10,855 nucleotides of DNA from an uncultured Steroidobacter sp. (GTDB lineage Bacteria > Pseudomonadota > Gammaproteobacteria > Steroidobacterales > Steroidobacteraceae): NCBI RefSeq assembly GCF_937958065.1, contig NZ_CALFXI010000103.1:1-10855 (forward strand), in the 5' to 3' direction. The notes beneath the pieces are model-generated. The model did no database searches and was not told where the DNA came from. It worked only from the letters and a program-made list of their open reading frames with translations. Of this stretch, positions 6,452 to 10,855 are shown piece after piece. A program made the position numbers and the translations under genes. Every line of letters starts with the position of its first letter. Within the stretch, counting starts at the first letter, position 1.

Positions 6452-6494
6452 TCGTCGCGATCAATCCGGCTCGGCCCTCGCGGGCTGCGCCGGA
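6449..6494 (+). terminator. Tandem hairpins at the end of aceK
   Basis: TGATCG (6449-6454, including the stop codon) pairs with CGATCA (6458-6463). Immediately after, TCCGGC (6465-6470) pairs with GCCGGA (6489-6494), enclosing GCCC/GGGC around a TCGC loop. There is no T-run, so this may be a factor-assisted terminator or a 3'-end stabiliser rather than an intrinsic terminator. Confidence 0.45.
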
Positions 6495-6651
6495 CAACAC
6501 CCTTCACCGTGCCCGCGTCACAATTCGCCGCGATTCGGCCCGTCCGTGCATGAGATATGCAAGCTGCGCATGACTGCCGCGCCAGACTGGATGGTCGCGC
6601 AAGGCTTCCCTAAGATCGATCGCTTCACGGCCTTTTTCATTTAGGAAATCA
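6495..6651 (+). promoter_or_regulatory. Upstream region of the amidohydrolase
   Basis: This gap probably holds the promoter. A weak candidate is TAAGAT at 6611-6616 (four of six -10 bases) with no good -35. The ribosome site is AGGA at 6643-6646, 5 nt before ATG 6652 and 8 nt before the adjacent ATG 6655, so the second ATG may be the true start. No other structure stands out. Confidence 0.3.
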
Positions 6652-8025
6652 ATGATGCAGCGATCGTTTCTGTCCCGCTCGTCCCTGGTCATGACCGCCG
6701 TGCTGGCCCTGCTGGGCTCGGCATCGGGCTCGGCGCAGGCACCCGCGCCTGCCAGCAAAGTCGTCTATATCCATGCCGGCACGCTGCTCGACCGGCCGGA
6801 TACGGCGCCACGCGGCGCGTCCACGCTGATCGTGCGCGATGGCAAGATCGAAGCGATCCGCGACGGCTTCGTTGCACCGGAAGGGGGCGCGCGGCTGGTC
6901 GATCTGAGCAAGCAGTTCGTGCTGCCCGGCCTGATCGACATGCACGTCCACATCTTCAATGACGACAACAAGCTGCGCGGCCGCATCGAGGCGAACAATC
7001 GCGACGTGGAAGACAACTTCGTCATCGGCATCGATAACGCCCGCCGCACGCTCGAAGCCGGCTTCACCACGCTGCGCGACCTGGGCTCGGACGTCCACAG
7101 CGTCACGGCGCTGCGCGATGGCATCAACAACGGCATGCTGGTCGGCCCGACGCTGTACGTCGCCGGCCGCAGCATCTCCATCACCAGCGGCCACGGCGAT
7201 TCGTCCAACAATACCAATCGCGACATCGCCGAGATGATCCACGAACACGCCAACAACACCTGCAACGGCGCCGACGACTGCCGGCGTGCCGTCCGTGCGC
7301 AGATCTCTCAGGGCGCGGACGTGATCAAATTTGCCGCGACCGGCGGCGTGAACAGCAACATCGCCGGCGGCCTGAATCAGCAAATGTTTGCTGATGAGAT
7401 GAAGGCCATCGTCGAGACCGCGCATATGTTCGGCCGCAAGGTGGCCGCGCACGCCCACGGCAACAACGGCATCAAGGCAGCACTCGAAGCGGGCGTCGAC
7501 TCGATCGAGCACGGCACCTACACCGACGCCACCACGAACGCGCTGTTCAAGAAGCGCGGCGCCTGGTTCGTGCCGACCATGGTCGCTCCGCACGCCGCGC
7601 TGGCGCAGGCTCAGGCCGGCGCTCGCAATCAGAACACACTGCTGAAGGCTCAGGAAGCAGTGGCCAGCCACGCGAAGAACACCGCGGCGGCGATCAAAGA
7701 CGGCGTGAAGATCGCGTTCGGCACCGATTCGGGCGTCGGCGATCACGCCAAGAATGCCAAGGAGTTCGCGCTGCTGGTGCAGGCTGGCATGACGCCCGCC
7801 GCCGCCATTCGCTCCGCGACGCTCGATGCCGCCACGCTGCTGGGACAGGAAGCTCGCATCGGCTCGCTCGCCCCGGGCAAAGACGCCGACATCATCGCAG
7901 TCAGCGCCAGCCCGCTGGAAGATGTGACCCGTCTGGAGAACGTCGAGTTCGTCATGCGCCGCGGCGTCGTGCACAAGCTCGATGGCAAGCGCCAGCCCTT
8001 CCCGGAGCAGTTCTCGAGCAACTGA
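6652..8025 (+). CDS. Secreted metal-dependent amidohydrolase (prolidase-like)
   Basis: A 457-residue amidohydrolase-superfamily enzyme related to imidazolonepropionase-like hydrolases, often annotated Xaa-Pro dipeptidases. The N-terminus has basic residues, a hydrophobic stretch (about 11-22) and an AQA cleavage site after residue 30, so export to the periplasm is likely. The metal site is complete: HVH (His98, His100) after the PGLID segment, a candidate carboxylated Lys226 in DVIKFAATGG, His267/His269 in AAHAHG, His287 in SIEHGT and Asp359 in GTDSG. The C-terminus returns to the small beta domain (SLAPGKDADIIAVSASPLEDV) that also includes the first 80 residues. The substrate is not predictable; small peptides, N-acyl amino acids or cyclic imides are all known for relatives. 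No partner genes are adjacent. An intrinsic terminator follows, so it appears monocistronic. Confidence 0.92.
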   Translation: MMQRSFLSRSSLVMTAVLALLGSASGSAQAPAPASKVVYIHAGTLLDRPDTAPRGASTLIVRDGKIEAIRDGFVAPEGGARLVDLSKQFVLPGLIDMHVHIFNDDNKLRGRIEANNRDVEDNFVIGIDNARRTLEAGFTTLRDLGSDVHSVTALRDGINNGMLVGPTLYVAGRSISITSGHGDSSNNTNRDIAEMIHEHANNTCNGADDCRRAVRAQISQGADVIKFAATGGVNSNIAGGLNQQMFADEMKAIVETAHMFGRKVAAHAHGNNGIKAALEAGVDSIEHGTYTDATTNALFKKRGAWFVPTMVAPHAALAQAQAGARNQNTLLKAQEAVASHAKNTAAAIKDGVKIAFGTDSGVGDHAKNAKEFALLVQAGMTPAAAIRSATLDAATLLGQEARIGSLAPGKDADIIAVSASPLEDVTRLENVEFVMRRGVVHKLDGKRQPFPEQFSSN

Positions 8026-8055
8026 TCGACTTCTGACCGTGCTGTAACTGCTGCG

Positions 8056-8090
8056 GACGGCGGCAAGCGAACCTTGCCGCCGTCTGTTTT
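8056..8090 (+). terminator. Intrinsic terminator of the amidohydrolase gene
   Basis: GACGGCGGCAAG (8056-8067) is perfectly complementary to CTTGCCGCCGTC (8073-8084) around a 5-nt loop, and TGTTTT follows (8085-8090). This GC-rich 12-bp stem plus T-tract, 30 nt after the stop codon, is the best Rho-independent terminator in the window. Confidence 0.9.
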
Positions 8091-8140
8091 GGCCGCACAA
8101 ATGGCAACGGCGGCCACTCGATTCCCCGGCCTGCTATGCT
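8090..8140 (+). promoter_or_regulatory. Extended -10 promoter with upstream inverted repeat
   Basis: TG-C-TATGCT (8132-8140) is an extended -10 with four of six matches and gives a leader of about 33 nt before the GTG at 8180. There is no clear -35. Where one would sit, TGGCCGC (8090-8096) and GCGGCCA (8110-8116) form a perfect 7-bp inverted repeat with a 13-nt spacer, a candidate operator. It overlaps the last T of the preceding terminator by one base. Confidence 0.45.
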
Positions 8141-8179
8141 AATTTCCCCTCTGGTCCGGGATCGGTCGGGAGACGCACG

Positions 8180-9028
8180 GTGTCGGCTCGCATCCTCCAG
8201 CTACCGCGCGACGCGGCGTGGCCGCTGCGCAGCGATTTCAAAACCTCCCTGGTCTGCTGGGGCACTTTCATCGCCCTGCTCTCGTGCTATTGCATGGTGT
8301 ATCAGGTCGTCGTCGACAACGCGCCGGCGGACTTCGCGGCGTCGTTCAGCCATGTGTTCAAGAACTGGGGCGTGTGGCTGCTGAGCACGCCGGTGATGTT
8401 CGCCGCGCTCCGCAAATATTCGACCAAATGGCACGACCGGGCCGTCGAGTTCGCCGCCCTGGTGGCGCTGGTGGTGTTCATTTCCGCGGCCGTGCCGGTC
8501 GCCGTCGATTTGCTGACAAACGCGCGCGACGCGGCCACCAGCCTGATGATCTTTCTGCCCCGTTATGTGGCGGTCGTCGGCGTCGTGTATCTCATCTGGC
8601 ACGTCTTCCTGAGAGAACGCCGGGTGCTGACCGAGGCGGTCGAGGCCGCACCCTCGTCCGTCATGGAACAGCCCACCGAGGCCCCGGAGCCCGAACGGCC
8701 CGCCACTCTGCTGGTCAGCAAGGGGGCCGACCAATGTTTGATCCAGATCAGCCGCATCGAATGCGTCAGCGCGGCTGGCAACTATGTGGAGATCGTCGAG
8801 CGCGGTCAGCGCTATCTGCTACGCGCGACGCTGAAGCAGGTGGAGGACCTGCTGCCCGCCAGCGACTTCATCCGCATCCATCGCTGCCATCTGGTCCGGC
8901 GCGACGAGATCGAACGCATCAAGAGCCAACCCTCGGGCAACGGCACCGTGCACCTGCGCGGCGGCCAGGCTTTGCCCATGAGCAAGAAACACAAACAGGC
9001 GCTGCAGCGGTACCGCCCGGTGGAATGA
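8180..9028 (+). CDS. Membrane-anchored LytTR-domain transcription regulator
   Basis: A 282-residue protein with four predicted membrane segments (about 24-44, 64-80, 90-110 and 122-145), a Pro/Glu-rich linker (about 150-175), and a C-terminal LytTR DNA-binding domain (about 176-278). LytTR hallmarks are the strand-turn ECVSAAGNYVEI, the FIRIHRCHLVRRDEIERI segment and the final LPMSKKHKQAL. There is no receiver, so unlike LytR/AlgR regulators it cannot be a direct phosphorelay output; membrane events presumably act on the DNA-binding domain directly. GTG start with GGGAG 7 nt upstream (8168-8172). No sensor kinase is adjacent. Membrane LytTR proteins are common in Xanthomonadales and Bacteroidetes relatives, usually of unknown signal. 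It is transcribed convergently with the next gene, 12 nt away. Confidence 0.9.
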   Translation: MSARILQLPRDAAWPLRSDFKTSLVCWGTFIALLSCYCMVYQVVVDNAPADFAASFSHVFKNWGVWLLSTPVMFAALRKYSTKWHDRAVEFAALVALVVFISAAVPVAVDLLTNARDAATSLMIFLPRYVAVVGVVYLIWHVFLRERRVLTEAVEAAPSSVMEQPTEAPEPERPATLLVSKGADQCLIQISRIECVSAAGNYVEIVERGQRYLLRATLKQVEDLLPASDFIRIHRCHLVRRDEIERIKSQPSGNGTVHLRGGQALPMSKKHKQALQRYRPVE

Positions 9029-9040
9029 AGCAGCTCGCGC

Positions 9041-9370
9041 TCAGATCTTGATCCGGCCCAGCCAGATGTCCCGATACATCGCCCAGTCGCCCCGGAAGCT
9101 GTAGAGCGGCCGGCTGAAGCTCGCGGGTTTGTTCTTTTCGAACGCGAAATGGCCGATCCAGGCGCAGCCGTAGCCGCACAACAGGCCGACCAGCAGCCAA
9201 TATCCATCGCCGGTGGCGAACAACAACACCAGGCAGCCGAGCGCCAGCGTCGAGCCGATGAAGTGCAACAGCCGACAGGCACGGTTGCTGTGCTCGCTGA
9301 GGTAGAAGGGATAAAATTCCTCGAAGGTCTGGAATGACTTCGGGTCGACGGCAGCGGGCCTGGTGTCCAT
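9041..9370 (-). CDS. DUF962 / Mpo1-like small membrane protein
   Basis: A 109-residue protein. After a short N-terminus comes the family opening FEEFYPFYLSEHSNRACRLLHF, then two hydrophobic segments (about 38-53 and 56-75), then HFAFEKNKPASFSRPLYSF. His27, His36 and His74 sit where the family has conserved histidines. In yeast the family member Mpo1 is an Fe(II)-dependent dioxygenase acting on 2-hydroxy fatty acids in the ER membrane; bacterial members are mostly uncharacterised, so the activity here is inference. ATG 9370 follows a strong AGGGGGAAG ribosome site. The in-frame ATG at 9430 is less likely because it would run through that site and overlap the divergent gene. Divergent from the 72-residue gene across 59 bp. 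Confidence 0.85.
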   Translation of the reverse strand: MDTRPAAVDPKSFQTFEEFYPFYLSEHSNRACRLLHFIGSTLALGCLVLLFATGDGYWLLVGLLCGYGCAWIGHFAFEKNKPASFSRPLYSFRGDWAMYRDIWLGRIKI

Positions 9371-9429
9371 GCGGCTTCCCCCTTCAATCGATTTACCGCA
9401 TACCTTGCGCCAGCGCGCGGCAAACAGCA

Positions 9430-9648
9430 ATGAGCTACGACGATATCCCCGACGTCCGCGATGGTTTGACGCGCAAGGAGCGCATCGTTCTATACGTGCT
9501 GCACCAGACGCAAAAGGAACGGGGCGACCACAACGTGCCCACGCCCATGCTGTGGGGCCGTGTTTGCGAGTATTTCTATATCAGCCCCGAAGAGCTGTCG
9601 AAAATGCTCGCGCGCCTCGGCGCGATGAAATATCCGGGGCAGCGCTAG
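9430..9648 (+). CDS. Unrecognised 72-residue protein
   Basis: I do not recognise a family. The product is soluble and charged, starts MSYDDIPDVRDGLTRKERIVLYVL and ends AMKYPGQR. Residues about 14-30 and 55-66 look helical, the latter (SPEELSKMLARLGAM) resembling a recognition-type helix, so a small winged-helix or helix-turn-helix domain is possible but not demonstrable here. The GC-rich wobble positions look coding. No Shine-Dalgarno is visible before ATG 9430. An earlier in-frame ATG at 9334 is unlikely, since its extra residues are antisense to the DUF962 gene. Divergent from that gene and convergent with the monooxygenase gene, whose stop codon lies one base away. Confidence 0.65.
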   Translation: MSYDDIPDVRDGLTRKERIVLYVLHQTQKERGDHNVPTPMLWGRVCEYFYISPEELSKMLARLGAMKYPGQR

Positions 9649-9649
9649 G

Positions 9650-10636
9650 TCAGCCCGCGTTGACTTCCGCCGCGATCTGGTAGGAACGCAATCGCGCCGC
9701 GTGATCGTAGATCATCGATGCCACGATGATCTCATCCGCCCCGGTCCGCTCCGCAAACGCCTTCAGCTCACGACGCACGGTCTCCGGCGAACCGATCGCC
9801 GAACAGGACAAAACATCGTCGAGAATCGCCCGGTCGTGCGGATGCAGGCTCTCGTAATAGCCCGGCACGGGCGGCTGCAACTTGGTGGGCGTCCCGGAAC
9901 GCAGATTCACGAACGACTGCTGCATCGATGTGACCAGGATTCGGGCCTCTTCATCCGTGTCCGCACCGAAGACATTGAAGCCCACCATGGCGTACGGCTT
10001 GTCCAGATACGGAGAGGGCTTGAAGCGCGCCTTGTAGATTTCCAACGCATGCATCATCTGCGCAGGCGCGAAGTGCGAGGCGAACGCGAACGGCAACCCC
10101 AACGCCGCCGCGACCTGAGCACCAAACAAGCTGGAACCGAGAATCCAGATAGGAACGTTCAGCCCCTGCCCCGGCACCGCCTGCACCCGCTGCCCCTCCT
10201 GCACCGGCCCGAAATACGCCATCAGCTCGAGCACATCCTGCGGAAATGCATCGGGATCGGAATTGAGCGTCCGGCGCAACGCGCGAGCAGTGGCCTGATC
10301 AGATCCCGGCGCACGGCCGAGTCCGAGGTCGATGCGGCCCGGGAACAGGGACTCCAACGTGCCGAACTGCTCGGCAACCGTGAGCGGCGAATGATTCGGC
10401 AGCATGATGCCTCCGGCCCCAACCCGTATGGTCGACGTCCCCGCCGCGACATGGCCGATCACAACCGCCGTGGCCGCGCTCGCAATGCCCGGCATGCTGT
10501 GATGCTCGGCGAGCCAGAACCTCCGATACCCCCACCGCTCGGCATGCTGAGCCAGGTCGAGCGAATTACGTAAGGATTGCGCGGCGTCACTGCCCACCGG
10601 AATGGGTGACAGATCGAGTACGGATAGAGTAGCCAT
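9650..10636 (-). CDS. Luciferase-like flavin monooxygenase, YhbW type
   Basis: A 328-residue single-domain TIM-barrel oxidoreductase of the bacterial luciferase-like family (FMN or F420 users), MsnO8/YhbW subgroup. Recognisable segments: opening LSVLDLSPIPVGS, FWLAEHHSMPGIASAAT (40-56), GGIMLPNHSPL (75-85), AEQFGTLESLFPGRIDLGLGRAPG (to about 111), ILGSSLFGAQVAAALGLPFAFASHFAP (165-191), and a C-terminal DEIIVASMIYDHAARLRSYQ. These closely match my recollection of E. coli YhbW throughout. Its physiological substrate is not established; related enzymes oxidise small organic substrates with reduced flavin and O2. ATG 10636 has no Shine-Dalgarno, and a predicted promoter lies only about 9-37 nt upstream, so the mRNA may be leaderless. 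Appears monocistronic. Confidence 0.93.
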   Translation of the reverse strand: MATLSVLDLSPIPVGSDAAQSLRNSLDLAQHAERWGYRRFWLAEHHSMPGIASAATAVVIGHVAAGTSTIRVGAGGIMLPNHSPLTVAEQFGTLESLFPGRIDLGLGRAPGSDQATARALRRTLNSDPDAFPQDVLELMAYFGPVQEGQRVQAVPGQGLNVPIWILGSSLFGAQVAAALGLPFAFASHFAPAQMMHALEIYKARFKPSPYLDKPYAMVGFNVFGADTDEEARILVTSMQQSFVNLRSGTPTKLQPPVPGYYESLHPHDRAILDDVLSCSAIGSPETVRRELKAFAERTGADEIIVASMIYDHAARLRSYQIAAEVNAG

Positions 10637-10644
10637 GGCGGCAG

Positions 10645-10673
10645 AATATTGGAGCCGCAGCCAGAAGATTCAA
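10645..10673 (-). promoter_or_regulatory. Candidate sigma-70 promoter of the YhbW-like gene
   Basis: Read on the minus strand, TTGAAT (10673-10668) and AATATT (10650-10645) each match four of six consensus bases and are separated by exactly 17 nt. Transcription would start near 10638, two bases before the ATG, consistent with the absence of a ribosome-binding site. Confidence 0.45.
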
Positions 10674-10855
10674 GCCGTCCCGGAACGACTGACATTCACC
10701 GGCGAGAATGAATGGGATGGGGTGATACCACCTCGGCGCAGGTGGTCTGAGCGCCGTTGGTGGGCGGCGGCTCTCGGGAGTGCGGATTCGGTTTCGGTGA
10801 GGTCTTCGGAGAAGAGCGACGGCCGCTCGGCGGTGACTGTCGGGGTCTCGGGAAA
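10674..10855. other. Right-edge non-coding region with a short hairpin
   Basis: No recognisable gene. ACCACCT (10727-10733) pairs with AGGTGGT (10740-10746) around a 6-nt loop, with no T-run after it. One plus-strand frame is open from ATG 10635 to the window end (see rejected items), but codon choice is not convincing. Sequence right of 10750 is G-rich on the plus strand. Confidence 0.4.

Noticed and set aside
10635..10855. Plus-strand frame from ATG 10635 open to the window edge
   Set aside because: About 73 codons without a stop, but wobble positions are not GC-enriched like the neighbours, the product is Arg/Trp/Ser-rich with no known motif, and it would start on top of the opposing gene's ATG. 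Sequence beyond the window would decide it.

Overview
The window is GC-rich bacterial chromosome with densely packed genes. The NADP-dependent isocitrate dehydrogenase (icd) lies directly upstream of its kinase/phosphatase (aceK), and aceK is essentially confined to Proteobacteria. Together with the high GC, a membrane-anchored LytTR regulator and a YhbW-type flavin monooxygenase, this suggests a gammaproteobacterium of the Xanthomonadales/Nevskiales/Steroidobacter kind. That placement is inference, since no rRNA or other phylogenetic marker is present.

Layout, left to right. Bases 1-243 are non-coding: a strong hairpin (24-58), then five tandem copies of a ~34-bp unit (73-243) that abut the stop codon of a minus-strand PAP2 membrane phosphatase gene (244-795). 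A 279-bp divergent spacer separates it from a plus-strand two-component system: an OmpR-family response regulator (1075-1761) and a histidine kinase (1718-3064) that overlap. Then come icd (3184-4485), a 202-nt spacer packed with inverted repeats, and aceK (4688-6451). After another pair of hairpins comes a secreted metal-dependent amidohydrolase (6652-8025), closed by a clear intrinsic terminator (8056-8090). A membrane-anchored LytTR regulator (8180-9028) follows with its own extended -10 promoter. It converges on a DUF962/Mpo1-like membrane gene (9041-9370, minus), which is divergent from an unrecognised 72-residue protein (9430-9648). That gene converges, one base apart, on a YhbW-like luciferase-family monooxygenase (9650-10636, minus). 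The right edge (10637-10855) holds that gene's promoter, a short hairpin and no convincing gene.

How the genes work together. The clearest functional unit is icd-aceK: AceK phosphorylates and dephosphorylates Icd at a serine that is preserved here (Ser113), throttling the TCA cycle in favour of the glyoxylate bypass. No aceA or aceB is in view. The two-component system sits head to head with the lipid-phosphatase gene, so envelope sensing with PAP2 as a possible target is plausible but unproven. The remaining genes look like independent transcription units.

I did not find a clear novel defence, mobile or biosynthetic system. The items most worth checking are the repeat array abutting the PAP2 stop, the palindrome-rich icd-aceK spacer, the palindrome over the response-regulator promoter, and the inverted repeat at the LytTR promoter.
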